Source of the DNA: FEN-1139 sp964396375
GTDB lineage: Bacteria; Myxococcota_A; Polyangia; Polyangiales; Polyangiaceae
Assembly: GCA_964396375.1 (NCBI GenBank)
Contig: CAYNEY010000015.1
Coordinates: 44,985 to 108,984 of the forward strand
Direction of reading: 5' to 3'
Length of the DNA: 64,000 bases
Shown: piece after piece, positions 17,559 through 26,388 of the stretch
How the letters are laid out: each line of letters starts with the position of its first letter
Numbering within the stretch: position 1 is the stretch's first letter
Translations under genes and position numbers: made by a program
The notes under the pieces: model-generated
The model's database searches: none
What the model was told of the DNA's origin: nothing
What the model saw: only the letters and a program-made list of their open reading frames with translations

Positions 17559-18119
17559 ATGCGTCGCCTGCGAGCCGAGACCGAACGAGGGTACACCGTG
17601 GTGGAGCTGCTTACGGTCGTGATCATCGTCGGTGTGCTCGCGACCTTGGCGGTGTACGGCGTAAGAAAGTACATCTACGCGGCAAAGAGCGCGGAGCCGA
17701 TCGACATCATCGGCTCCATCAAGGCCGCCGAAGAGAGCTACCGCGAGGAGACCTACACCTACCTCAACGTGACCTCTGGCCTGCTCACCGCGGTGGCGTC
17801 GCATTATCCGGGTTCACCGGATGGCACCACCAAGCGCATGTGGGGCAACACCAGCCACACCGACGCGTCCCGCTGGAACCAACTTGGCCTCACCATCACC
17901 CAGCCGGTACAGTTCGGTTACGCCGTGAAGGCGGGTGGCGCGGGAACTGCAATGCCCACCACATACGGAACCGCCTACGCCTGGGGCGCCTACGCTGCCG
18001 GCACCACGCCATGGTTCGTGGTTCAGGCGCTCGGCAATCTAGACGGCGACAGTGACTACTCGGTGTTCGTGGCTTCAAACTTGAACGACACCATCCACAT
18101 CCAAAATGAGGGCGAATGA
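17559..18119 (+). CDS. Type IV prepilin-like protein (second of the array)
   Basis: A 186-residue prepilin from ATG 17559, with an 11-residue leader MRRLRAETERG, the cleavage site and YTVVELLTVVIIVGVLATL. An ATG at 17511 in the same frame has a GGAGGGG upstream and would give a 27-residue leader with its own hydrophobic stretch. Prepilin leaders are usually short and basic, so 17559 is preferred. The C-terminal part has LGNLDGDSDYSVFVAS and ends QNEGE, like the first pilin. The stop overlaps the longer reading frame of the next gene by four bases. Confidence 0.85.
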   Translation: MRRLRAETERGYTVVELLTVVIIVGVLATLAVYGVRKYIYAAKSAEPIDIIGSIKAAEESYREETYTYLNVTSGLLTAVASHYPGSPDGTTKRMWGNTSHTDASRWNQLGLTITQPVQFGYAVKAGGAGTAMPTTYGTAYAWGAYAAGTTPWFVVQALGNLDGDSDYSVFVASNLNDTIHIQNEGE

Positions 18120-18157
18120 CTCGCCCAGCACGAAATGCACGAGAAAGGACAAGCATC

Positions 18158-18727
18158 ATGATCGCAAAGTTGAAGGGTAAGCGTGGTTTTACGCTGGTCG
18201 AGTTGATGATCGTCGTCGCCATCATCGGCGTCCTCGCGGCGCTCGCCATCTACGGCGTTCGCAAGTATATCGCCAACGCGAAGACCGCTGAGGCGCGCAC
18301 GGCCCTCGGTCGTATCGCCAAAGACGCGGCCTCCGCCTACAACCGGGAGAACATGGCAGGTGAGGTGCTCAGTTTGGGCGGCACCGCCGGGCTGAGCAAC
18401 AGTCTGTGCGCAAGCTCGTCCGCCACCGTTCCAGCCGCATCGACCAGCATTCAGGGCAAGAAGTACCAGTCGGCGCCGGCGGATTGGGGTGGGAGCCAGT
18501 CTGCGGGCTGGGCCTGTCTGCGCTTCTCGATGCAGGATCCTCAGTATTACATGTACAATTACGAAGCAGCCGTTGCGTCAGCCTTCACCGCCATCGCCAA
18601 CGGCGACTTGAACGGCGACGGAGCCCTCTCTACGTTCAGCCTGGCGGGTGCCATCAGGCAGGGCGCCTCGGGCCCGAAGGTGGTCGTCATCGCTCCGAAC
18701 ATCGTCGAAGTCGATCCTGACGAATGA
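18158..18727 (+). CDS. pilA: Type IV pilin, probable PilA
   Basis: A 189-residue prepilin from ATG 18158, which follows GAAAGGA. The leader MIAKLKGKRG and the mature start FTLVELMIVVAIIGVLAAL match the type IVa consensus exactly. The mature domain has two cysteines (SLCAS, WACLR) that could form a disulfide, and an Asp/Asn-rich loop NGDLNGDGALSTFSL of calcium-binding appearance. It best fits the consensus of the four pilin-like genes and is followed by a strong terminator, as expected for the main subunit. The adjacent PilR-like activator supports the call. Confidence 0.88.
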   Translation: MIAKLKGKRGFTLVELMIVVAIIGVLAALAIYGVRKYIANAKTAEARTALGRIAKDAASAYNRENMAGEVLSLGGTAGLSNSLCASSSATVPAASTSIQGKKYQSAPADWGGSQSAGWACLRFSMQDPQYYMYNYEAAVASAFTAIANGDLNGDGALSTFSLAGAIRQGASGPKVVVIAPNIVEVDPDE

Positions 18728-18771
18728 CCGTTGGCTCTGTGCCTGGCTCGGGTTGAGCTGGGCGTGACAAG

Positions 18772-18818
18772 GCCGGTTGCCCTCGGGGCCCGTTCGGGCG
18801 CGAGGGCAATCGGCTTTT
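18772..18818 (+). terminator. Rho-independent terminator behind pilA
   Basis: A 14-base-pair stem (GCCGGTTGCCCTCG against CGAGGGCAATCGGC, one G-T pair) closes a 15-base GC-rich loop and is followed by TTTT. It lies 44 bases after the pilA stop. It also argues that the next gene starts after it, at 18836, and not at an upstream codon. Confidence 0.88.
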
Positions 18819-18835
18819 GTGCTACCGTCGCCTCT

Positions 18836-19321
18836 GTGCGTCCCCTGGCTCCCTTGCAGATCGTCGCTGTCATCTCGGTGCTCGGCTCAGTGCTGGCCGT
18901 GATGGTGCCGACGTTCGTGCGGAACGTGCACGCCTCTCGGCTGTCGGAGCCGGTGGAGGGGTTGAATCGGCTCGCGGCTCGCGCTACCGCGCTCGCCGCT
19001 GGTCGTCCCACGGAGCTGGCGTATCCACTCAGCGTAGCGCTCACGCCGAGCCGCGTTCCCGCCGGACAACGCGAACTCGATCGACCAGGTACGTGGGATC
19101 AACCCACCTGGCAGATGCTCGACTTTCGCTTCACCGAGCCCCACGCCTTCGCGTTCTCTTTCGACAGTCAGAATGGCCTCGAGCGTTCGAGCTTTGTGGC
19201 CCGCGCCCACGGGGATCTGGATGGTGACGGCAATCTCAGCACGTTCTCCCTCGGTGGTTCCCTCGAGCGCGGGCGTGCGCCGTTGATCGGTCATCTCGAG
19301 GTGACGCGGGAGGTGGAGTGA
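18836..19321 (+). CDS. Pilin-like protein without a prepilin cleavage motif
   Basis: A 161-residue protein from GTG 18836 (the frame is open from 18731, but a terminator lies in between). Its N-terminus, MRPLAPLQIVAVISVLGSV, lines up with the pilin helix but lacks the Gly and Phe of the cleavage site and Glu5. Downstream, HGDLDGDGNLSTFSLGGSL closely repeats NGDLNGDGALSTFSLAGAI of the adjacent pilin, so common descent is likely. It should sit in the membrane without being processed. Its stop overlaps the next GTG as GTGA, so the two are translated together. Confidence 0.75.
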   Translation: MRPLAPLQIVAVISVLGSVLAVMVPTFVRNVHASRLSEPVEGLNRLAARATALAAGRPTELAYPLSVALTPSRVPAGQRELDRPGTWDQPTWQMLDFRFTEPHAFAFSFDSQNGLERSSFVARAHGDLDGDGNLSTFSLGGSLERGRAPLIGHLEVTREVE

Positions 19322-20253
19322 GCCGCTCTCGCGTTCAGCTCTGGTTTTCGCTCTTCGCGTTGGTGGGTGCGATCGCTGTTCTGGGTTGGGTGCGGCCGCG
19401 GCTGGCTCGTGATCACGGTCGAACGCGGCTCACCTACGACATCTACGTTCTGCCGAGTCCGCGCGCGCTGGTCGCGCTGTCCCTCGGCTACCGGTCGGCC
19501 CTGGCGGATCTGCTCTTTTCGCATGTGCTGGTGGAGTCTGGGTTGCACATCGCGGACAGACGGCGCTTTCAGACCGTGGCCTTGTACCTCCGGGCCATCA
19601 ACGAGCTCGATCCCAAGTTTGCGACCCCCTACCACTTCGCTGACACGCTCATCACGCTGCAGGCAGGCAAGCCGAGCCTCGAAGACTACCGCGCCGCTCG
19701 CTCCATCCTAGAGCGCGGGATGGCAGAGTTGCCCTACGACACCCAACTCTGGCTCACGGCAGGTGAATTCATGGCTTACCTGGCGGCACCGCACGTGGAA
19801 GCGCTGGCTGGGCAAGCGGTGGCGCGGGAGTGGCGGCTCGAGGGTGCGCGACGCCTGGCGCGCACCTGCGAGATCATTGGCAGCAATGAGGCCATCCCTT
19901 ACCACTGTGTGACCGCAGCCCGGCTCTTCTCCGAGGCCGGAGAGCGGCAAGCGCTGCAGAGCTTCGCCGAACGAGTGCTTGCCGTCAGCGACGATCCCGC
20001 CATTCACGAGCAGATCTGGGCCTCGCTCGCCCGCGCCCGCGACATGACCGCGGTGGAACGGATGAAACAGCATCGCGAGCGGCTGGATCGCATCCAAGGG
20101 GAGCAGATGCCGGGGCTCAGCAAGGACGGCTTTCTTCTGCTCGGTCCGAGTTTCTCGCCGACCGAGTGCTTCGGGGAGCGGAGCCAAACGGCACGCTGCG
20201 CCACATCCTTCCGCGACTGGCACGCTCGCCTCGACGCCGAGCAGAGTGGCTGA
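19318..20253 (+). CDS. Membrane-anchored TPR-like protein
   Basis: A 311-residue protein with an N-terminal membrane anchor (QLWFSLFALVGAIAVLGWV) and helical TPR-like repeats over about residues 60-260. Examples are AVALYLRAINELDPKFATPY-type helices and a conserved-looking SLGYRSALADLLFSHVL. The last 40 residues hold two cysteines (TECFGE, ARCATSF). It is coupled by GTGA to the pilin-like gene without a cleavage site. This suggests a joint role in or near pilus assembly, though no pilus-specific family such as PilF was recognised. Confidence 0.75.
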   Translation: MSRSRVQLWFSLFALVGAIAVLGWVRPRLARDHGRTRLTYDIYVLPSPRALVALSLGYRSALADLLFSHVLVESGLHIADRRRFQTVALYLRAINELDPKFATPYHFADTLITLQAGKPSLEDYRAARSILERGMAELPYDTQLWLTAGEFMAYLAAPHVEALAGQAVAREWRLEGARRLARTCEIIGSNEAIPYHCVTAARLFSEAGERQALQSFAERVLAVSDDPAIHEQIWASLARARDMTAVERMKQHRERLDRIQGEQMPGLSKDGFLLLGPSFSPTECFGERSQTARCATSFRDWHARLDAEQSG

Positions 20254-20338
20254 CACGCTGATGAGATGGGAGGGCAAGACGGTGGCTCGCACCTCTTTGT
20301 GGCGGCCAGCCCGCAGGGAGTCGAGGCCGATGCCACGG

Positions 20339-20377
20339 GGAATGCGAACAGTCCAAAAGGCGGACTGTTCACATTCC
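20339..20377. terminator. Hairpin between convergent genes
   Basis: GGAATGCGAACAGTCC and GGACTGTTCACATTCC pair over 16 bases with one mismatch around the seven-base loop AAAAGGC. It sits between the plus-strand TPR-like gene (stop 20253) and the minus-strand PEGA gene (stop 20408). There is no clear T-run, but the place and strength suit a two-way terminator. Confidence 0.55.
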
Positions 20378-20407
20378 GAACGGTGTGAATTCGTGCCGAG
20401 CCCGCGT

Positions 20408-22771
20408 CTAGGGGAAGCGCACCATGGCCGTCGCTGATTTTCCGGCCACCACCGTTACGACTACCGTCTTTCGACCAAACTCGGGGTGCACGAAGACCAC
20501 GGTGTGAGCGCCGGCGCTGGTGCTCACGTTGGTCTTCGGAGTCTTCCCAAGTGGACGTCCGTCGAGGATGATGTTCGACGCCGGGATCGAGTTGATGTTC
20601 AACTTGCCGGCTCCAGTAGCGACACTGCTGGTTGTACCCCCACCCGTCGGTTGAGTCGTTCCGCCACCGGTGGGTACCGCGGTGCCGCCGGTTCGTCCAC
20701 GGCCCGTGGTTGCGCCGGTGGAGGTCGGCAGGTTCGCGACTTCTGTCACGTCGTCACCCTGCTTGCGGAGATCGATGACGAAGCGCTTCTGCGCATTGCC
20801 TGGCTCGAAGGTGATGGGAAGATCGAAGTCGGCGAAGCCCTTCTTGGTCGCTGCCAGGCGATACGATTTGTCGGTGTTGATGTCGATCTTGACAGGGAGC
20901 TCGGGGAGCGGGCGGCGCTCGCTTCCGCTCACCAGGAACATCTTGGCGCCGTCGGAGTTCGCGCCTGCCTCGATAATGGCGAGCCCACGCACCACCTTCA
21001 GATTCAGCGGACCAATCACCTTGGTTTGATCGGCCTCGATGGTGATCTTCTCTTCGTAGGTTTCGAAGCGATCATTGCCGGCGACTCGGATGGTGTGCTC
21101 GCCGGGGGAGACGTCCTTGAGCTCCTGAGGCAGGGGGCCCATTTCCTTGCCGTCCAACCACAGCTTGAGGCCGGTGCCCTCGGCGCTCACCTTGAGGCCC
21201 GAGGAGCCAGCCAAAGCCGCGAGTTGGAGCTTCAGAACGCGCTCTCCGCCACCCGTGACCTCGACCTGTTGTGGCTCGGGTGTGGCGTAGCCTGGTGCGG
21301 TCACCTTGACGAAGTAGTTTCGCGCATCAAGGTCGTCGACGACGCAGGGTGAGGTGTCACAGCGCTTCGCGCCGTCCACGAACACCTGAACCGAGTCGAT
21401 CTGCTTGTTGCCTGGCCCGGAGATCGTCACCACCATGCGCCCCTTCTGGGGGAAAAGCATGAAGGCTCCGAAGGCGGCACCGGCCAAGAGCAGCACCACC
21501 ACGGCGAACCACGCGAACTTGCTGCTCTTCTGACCCGCGGGCTCGACCGCTATGGCCGGTGAACCCATCGGGGTCGGTGCGCGTGTTGGCACAGGCAAAC
21601 TCGCCGGGGGCCGGGACATGGTGGGCGGTGGCAGCCCCGGAGGCTTGGGCGGAAGGCTGGTGGAAGGAGGAGGGGGTTTGGGTGCAGCGCTGGGAATGGG
21701 GGGGGCGAGAGCTGCTGCGCTTGGACCGCTCCCTGGCATCGGGGGCAGCGGTGGTGCTGCCGGCACGGGTCGCAGGCTGACCGAAGGGGGAGGAGGAGGT
21801 GGTGGCGCGGCGCTCAGCTTCGGTGCCATGCCGGACGGCAGCGGAGGTGGGGCAAGACCGGAAATGGGCGGAGCCGCCGGGAGGCTACTGCTCGGTGGAG
21901 AAGCGGGTGGTGCCGCGGGGGCCCCCGCCGCAGGCAGAGGTCGCTTCTGACCCGAAGCGAGCATGTCCTCCATCTCCTGCTTGCCAAAGATGGTTGTCTT
22001 CTCGTCGTCGTCATCCCAATCGATGTCGACGCTGCTCTTCTTGGTTGGCGGAGACGGTTGAGCCGGCCCGGCTGAGACCCCGGGCGGTGCTGCCGGAACG
22101 ATCGGTGTGGGCGGTTTGATCGTGGAGGGTAGAGGCGGCGGTGGAGGCGGCGCGAGACTCGCTCCCGAAGGCGCCGGTGGCAGATGTGGTGCGGGCGGTG
22201 GTGCCATGCCTCCGGGCAAGGTGGCGGCGGGAGGAGGTGGAGGCGCCGGCGGATGCGCGACCGACGAGGGGACTGGTGGCGGAGGAAGCTGACCTGCCGA
22301 TGCTGGGGGCGCTGGGGGCGCTGGAGGCGCTGGAGGATGTCCCACCGTGGAGCTGCTCGGAGGAGCTGGCGGTGGGGGTGCCCCGTGGAGGCTCGATGGC
22401 AGCGGCGGCGGTGGGGGTGGAGGATGAGCTCCGCCGGTGGGAAGGGGACTGCTCGCGGCAGAACTCTTACCGGCAAGTGGTGGTGGTGGCAGGCCAAGGA
22501 GAGTCTTCTGGCGCGCGGGGAGCGGAGCCGCAGTCTGGGCAGGGGGCAAAGGAGCGGGCTTCGCGCCGGCGGGCGGCGGCGGTGGAGGCGGCGCTGCGCT
22601 GACCGACGGCGGTGGCGGCGGCGGCGGCGGCGGCGCTGCGCTGGGGATGGGAGGAGGCGGCGGGACAGGTCCGCCCGAAGGTGCTGAGGGTTGGCTGGTC
22701 GCAGAAGGCGAAGACTTCTTGGCCATCAACCCGTCGAAGACATCGAGATCGGAGCCGCCTTTGTCAGACAT
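20408..22771 (-). CDS. PEGA-domain membrane protein with a long proline-rich cytoplasmic region
   Basis: A 787-residue protein. The start is ATG 22771, after AGGAGA. Residues 1-410 are almost entirely Pro/Ala/Ser/Gly with a short acidic insert (SSVDIDWDDDDEKTTIFG) that recurs in myxobacterial regulatory proteins. One membrane span follows (WFAVVVLLLAGAAFGAFMLF, about 415-440). The outer part has PEGA-like repeats, including VFVDGAKRCDTSPC, LKLWLDGKEMGPLPQEL and INSIPASNIILDGRPLGKTP. PEGA modules are surface-binding beta domains. Myxobacterial kinases and scaffold proteins often carry them, but no kinase domain is present here. Function unknown. Confidence 0.82.
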   Translation of the reverse strand: MSDKGGSDLDVFDGLMAKKSSPSATSQPSAPSGGPVPPPPPIPSAAPPPPPPPPPSVSAAPPPPPPPAGAKPAPLPPAQTAAPLPARQKTLLGLPPPPLAGKSSAASSPLPTGGAHPPPPPPPLPSSLHGAPPPPAPPSSSTVGHPPAPPAPPAPPASAGQLPPPPVPSSVAHPPAPPPPPAATLPGGMAPPPAPHLPPAPSGASLAPPPPPPLPSTIKPPTPIVPAAPPGVSAGPAQPSPPTKKSSVDIDWDDDDEKTTIFGKQEMEDMLASGQKRPLPAAGAPAAPPASPPSSSLPAAPPISGLAPPPLPSGMAPKLSAAPPPPPPPSVSLRPVPAAPPLPPMPGSGPSAAALAPPIPSAAPKPPPPSTSLPPKPPGLPPPTMSRPPASLPVPTRAPTPMGSPAIAVEPAGQKSSKFAWFAVVVLLLAGAAFGAFMLFPQKGRMVVTISGPGNKQIDSVQVFVDGAKRCDTSPCVVDDLDARNYFVKVTAPGYATPEPQQVEVTGGGERVLKLQLAALAGSSGLKVSAEGTGLKLWLDGKEMGPLPQELKDVSPGEHTIRVAGNDRFETYEEKITIEADQTKVIGPLNLKVVRGLAIIEAGANSDGAKMFLVSGSERRPLPELPVKIDINTDKSYRLAATKKGFADFDLPITFEPGNAQKRFVIDLRKQGDDVTEVANLPTSTGATTGRGRTGGTAVPTGGGTTQPTGGGTTSSVATGAGKLNINSIPASNIILDGRPLGKTPKTNVSTSAGAHTVVFVHPEFGRKTVVVTVVAGKSATAMVRFP

Positions 22772-22992
22772 GATACGGTCATTCTCCTGGTGTATCGGGT
22801 CGGGTGACAAGAATCCGACTCCGCATACAAGTGGTCACGAGAAACCCCAGTCGGTGCACGTCCGTTGTTACGGCCGTACGGATGGGGACAGCCTGCAGGG
22901 TGCGTAGGCTACAACTCCGAACCGCTGCTGGCGAGGAGATTTGGCTGGAAAATCGAACCTGAGCGGGGACGAGAGGGGAGGTCTACAGGATC

Positions 22993-23017
22993 AATATTCC
23001 TGCTTCGCAAGAATATT
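22993..23017 (-). terminator. AT-rich hairpin behind the NAGPA-like gene
   Basis: Read on the minus strand, AATATTCTTGC and GCAGGAATATT pair over 11 bases (one G-T) around the triloop GAA. It begins 50 bases after the stop of the NAGPA-like gene and is strikingly AT-rich for this DNA. No T-run follows, so termination is only probable. Confidence 0.45.
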
Positions 23018-23066
23018 TCAAAGCCGGGGGTGCTGACCCTTTGCCTTCGTGAGCCAACACAGGCAG

Positions 23067-25667
23067 TCAGGGGAGCAGAGGAGGGGTGGTTTCTTCGCTC
23101 GGTGCTGGGTCGGACACCGGGGTTGCTGCTGGTCTGGGTGGGCGAGGGCGGGTGCGCCGAGCATGGAACGGCCTCCACTGTTCCTTCCCGACGACGGGCG
23201 TGTCGGGGAAGAAGCGCTTGCCGGAGGGACCCTGACCTCGGATGAGTGAGCGACCCTTCGGACCGACCGCTCTACCCGTGAGGTCGAGAGAGAGACGGTC
23301 AGTCAAGTAGCACTTCTCTTTTGCTCGAAGACCATCGAGCACGTTGGCAAGGACGGTTCTTCCCTCTGCGGGTGAGCTTCCGGGCATGAGTTCGACGAGT
23401 ACCAGCGTGTCGTCTCCGAGCAGCGCGAGACCAGCCGTGCTCTGCTCGCGCTGCTCGGCTTCGCCCCAAGGAAAGAGAGGGGGAGGTTTTCCAGGCTCGG
23501 CGTCGCGAAGGATGAAGCGGCCCTCCTCGAGAGTGATGCCGCGAGATGGCGCAGAAGAAGGGAGGGGGAGCGTTACGAGCGAGGCGGCTGGTGGTGAGCC
23601 GCTTGACGCCAAGCGGAGCCACTTGGCGTCGAATGCTACTATCCTAAGCTCGATCGAGGGATGCTCCGCGACTGGTCGCAGGTGAGCGAGCGTGACTGCT
23701 GGCGGAAAATTGTGGCGGTCGTTGGGGAGCACTTGCCAGTCGAGAGCTGACTGGGCCCAGGTGAGAGAAGGGGGTAGCGTTCGGCGTCTCACGAGGTAGA
23801 TGAAGTCACGGGATTCGCGCCCGATGTAGCGTGGGAAGTTCATCAAGTTCATGAGGCGGATCATGCGCCGCCCCAGGAACTCATGGGAGGGAAGCTCGGG
23901 TACGGACCCGCGAGCTTGCCACTGACGATCGAGCTTCTGAGCGGGAACCGGCAGCGAACCGCGAGGGCCCACTCGGTAGAATTCGAGCCCCGTGTGACCT
24001 GGGTTCATGTCGAGGTGCATCGCGTAGTCACAGTCAGCGCGTTGCATCGCCGCCGTCAGGCGATCATGCGAGATAGAACCACCATAGAAGTAACCGACGT
24101 GCCCACGACGGGTGAGGCAGAGGCCCGTTCTTACCGTGCGCGTCGCGTCATCCCAACCCTCCGGAACCCCACCCCACCAACTGCGCCGGTAGGGGTTCAC
24201 AACCCCGTCGGAGAGGAGTGGACTGAGATTTTGCCGCAGATCGATCAGGTCGGGAGGGAGCGCGGTGTTTTCGGGCCAGGTTCCGAATACGGTCGAACCG
24301 TCTCGGGTACGGGCGACGGTCGCGGCGTACGGGAGTGGGGGGAGGTAGACGATGCCTTCGGCGGCCATTCCGTATTCGCCATGGGTGGCCTGAAACCCGC
24401 CGTTCATTGCTCCCACGAGTCGTTCGAGGATCTCGGGATCTCTTGGGATGAGCCCCGGTCCGGTGTCACCTGTGGCGCTCTTTGGCTCACGGGTGCCGCT
24501 CATGGTGCGAAGCTCGATCAGTCGTGGATCCCAGAGTACCACGAACACCTGAGAGTATCGACGCTCTGGATCGGCACGGAGGAACGCGAAGAGCAGGGCC
24601 TGGTTTGGGTCGGCGATGAAAGGGTCGTCAGCCAGGGAGCGCCACACGCCTTCGTCGGGCAAAGGTGGTGTGAGCAGCGGCTCGAGCGGTGGTGGTGGCC
24701 ACCCGTCACGACCGGTCTCGACCAGCGGCACCGCGGCAGCGCGCGGCAGGGTCAGGCCTTCGAGTTCTGCTGCCGCAGACCGACTGCCGTCGCGATCACG
24801 CCATCCGAGCACGATTTGGCAGAGCCTGTCGTAGACGCCGAAACTGAGTGTCTTCAGGAGCTGCATGCGCTCATTGCCGAACCAGGAGCTTTGGCGCAAC
24901 CGATCGACGCTCCACGTGACGAGGTTGCCTGGTTCGGCCAGGACCAACGGCATGGACACCAAGCGCGGGTCCGGTGTCGTCGATTCGGTCGCGCGGAGTC
25001 GCAGCCTCTGCTGGTCGAGTTCGAGCCAAAGCTCTTCGCCAACGAAGGCGAGGCGAGCCTGCTTGGCTTCGGGTTCGAAGCGATAGCTGCGCGAGAGCGG
25101 GATGTGCAAGCTGCCCTTCTGCTCGAGGTGCTCGAGCCTCAGCATCAGCCGGCTCCGGCGTGTGGACGGCAGCTTTGCGTCGGTGGGTCGTCCGAAATCG
25201 AAGATATTGAGGGAGCGCAGTCCGGTCTCGGACTGGGTGAGGAAGGCCACCCGCTCCCCGAAGACGCTCAGGTGGCTCTCCTCGGCGGCGGCGGTGTCGC
25301 TTAGGTTCGTTACGGAGCAAAGTTCGAGCAGCGAGCCTTCCGGGCTGAGCCGAAACCAGAGCGAAAAGACATCGCTCGGCTGTTTTTGCCGGGATGCGAG
25401 GGCGAAGGCCCGGTGCCGTGTGAAGAGATTTCGTAGCGAGCCTTGGGGCAACTCAGCCAGATGAATGTTCGCGGGGTGGGCCGAGAGACCGCGGGCCGTG
25501 AGGGCCGCCGCCAAGCTCACCGTGAGCACGGGGTGAGCGGGCGGCTTGGTCTGGCGGGCGAGCACAGTCCAGAGGACGGTCACTCCGACGACGACGAGGA
25601 TCAGCCGCCATCGGTAGCGCCAGCGCTCTCGGCCGATCTGCCCCGCAGGGTGGGGGTGTCCGAGCAT
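23067..25667 (-). CDS. Large membrane-anchored protein with a phosphodiester glycosidase (NAGPA/DUF2233)-like domain
   Basis: An 866-residue protein. A membrane anchor lies near the N-terminus (LILVVVGVTVLWTVL, about 23-38), followed by a beta-rich region to about 330. A segment at about 370-600 has features of the NAGPA/DUF2233 fold: VGAMNGGFQATHGEYG, SPLLSDGVVNPY, TGLCLTRRGHVGYFYGG and DYAMHLDMN. Proteins of that family cleave or modify GlcNAc-phosphodiesters. The domain call rests on these motifs only, and the enzyme reaction here is unproven. The last 60 residues are Pro/Arg-rich. The gene is divergent from the small lipoprotein gene at 25862. Confidence 0.6.
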   Translation of the reverse strand: MLGHPHPAGQIGRERWRYRWRLILVVVGVTVLWTVLARQTKPPAHPVLTVSLAAALTARGLSAHPANIHLAELPQGSLRNLFTRHRAFALASRQKQPSDVFSLWFRLSPEGSLLELCSVTNLSDTAAAEESHLSVFGERVAFLTQSETGLRSLNIFDFGRPTDAKLPSTRRSRLMLRLEHLEQKGSLHIPLSRSYRFEPEAKQARLAFVGEELWLELDQQRLRLRATESTTPDPRLVSMPLVLAEPGNLVTWSVDRLRQSSWFGNERMQLLKTLSFGVYDRLCQIVLGWRDRDGSRSAAAELEGLTLPRAAAVPLVETGRDGWPPPPLEPLLTPPLPDEGVWRSLADDPFIADPNQALLFAFLRADPERRYSQVFVVLWDPRLIELRTMSGTREPKSATGDTGPGLIPRDPEILERLVGAMNGGFQATHGEYGMAAEGIVYLPPLPYAATVARTRDGSTVFGTWPENTALPPDLIDLRQNLSPLLSDGVVNPYRRSWWGGVPEGWDDATRTVRTGLCLTRRGHVGYFYGGSISHDRLTAAMQRADCDYAMHLDMNPGHTGLEFYRVGPRGSLPVPAQKLDRQWQARGSVPELPSHEFLGRRMIRLMNLMNFPRYIGRESRDFIYLVRRRTLPPSLTWAQSALDWQVLPNDRHNFPPAVTLAHLRPVAEHPSIELRIVAFDAKWLRLASSGSPPAASLVTLPLPSSAPSRGITLEEGRFILRDAEPGKPPPLFPWGEAEQREQSTAGLALLGDDTLVLVELMPGSSPAEGRTVLANVLDGLRAKEKCYLTDRLSLDLTGRAVGPKGRSLIRGQGPSGKRFFPDTPVVGKEQWRPFHARRTRPRPPRPAATPVSDPAPSEETTPPLLP

Positions 25668-25861
25668 CGAGCGGCGTGGGCTACCACAGGAAGGGGGGCT
25701 GGGAAACGGCTGCCAACTCGGTTGACAGGTGCCCGGTCCTCTGGCATCTCCGTTGAGGTCCGAGCTTTTCAGAACGAGCCGGTTCGTTGTAGGGGAGGGT
25801 GGCCCGCCCCTTGCTTTTCGACGAGCGACGGTTTCGCTCCAAGGCGACCGAACCAGCGATC

Positions 25862-26293
25862 ATGAGCCATCGAATTCCCAGAAACCTGTTTCTTCTCGGC
25901 TTCGGGCTGCTCGTTGGGTGCATTTCGCCCACTCTTCCGCTGCCGCCACCCAATCGACCAGACATCGAGGGGCCCGACGCAGCTGGTCAAGTGATCCTCT
26001 CCGGCAACACCCGTCCTTCCGTGTTCGTCTACGCCGACAACCTGAGCACGGGACAGAGCGCGGGACAACTCACCAGAGAAGGTGACGGCTGGTACCGGTT
26101 CAAGCTTGGCGCGCGGGTCGGGGACGCGGTGTCGATGTATTATCGAGCGGGACTCGACGAGAGCCTCCCGGTGGAGTTCGTCATTCCGGAACCCCTGGGT
26201 GGAGGCACGGGCGGAAGTGGCGGGATGGACCTTGAAGGAGCGGAGGGCGGTGGAGGGGGGGATCTCGGAGGGGGAGGTAGCTCTGGCTCGTGA
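25862..26293 (+). CDS. Small hypothetical lipoprotein
   Basis: A 143-residue protein from ATG 25862 with the signal NLFLLGFGLLVGC. A short beta-rich domain (GQVILSGNTRPSVFVYADNL, DGWYRFKLGARVGDAVSMYY) is followed by a Gly-rich end. The pattern resembles a small carbohydrate- or surface-binding Ig-like fold, but no family was recognised. It converges with rimO. Confidence 0.7.
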   Translation: MSHRIPRNLFLLGFGLLVGCISPTLPLPPPNRPDIEGPDAAGQVILSGNTRPSVFVYADNLSTGQSAGQLTREGDGWYRFKLGARVGDAVSMYYRAGLDESLPVEFVIPEPLGGGTGGSGGMDLEGAEGGGGGDLGGGGSSGS

Positions 26294-26388
26294 TGGGGGA
26301 GCAACCGTGCGTTTGGCCCGGCGTTGGTGTCGCAGTGGGGGCGGCTTCGCCCGCCGAGCAACCTCGAGAAGACCAGCTCTGCTCTTGC

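Noticed and set aside
23883..25304. A 473-residue plus-strand frame opposite the NAGPA-like gene
   Set aside because: It has no recognisable domain or start signal and lies wholly within the longer minus-strand protein, which has a membrane anchor and family motifs.
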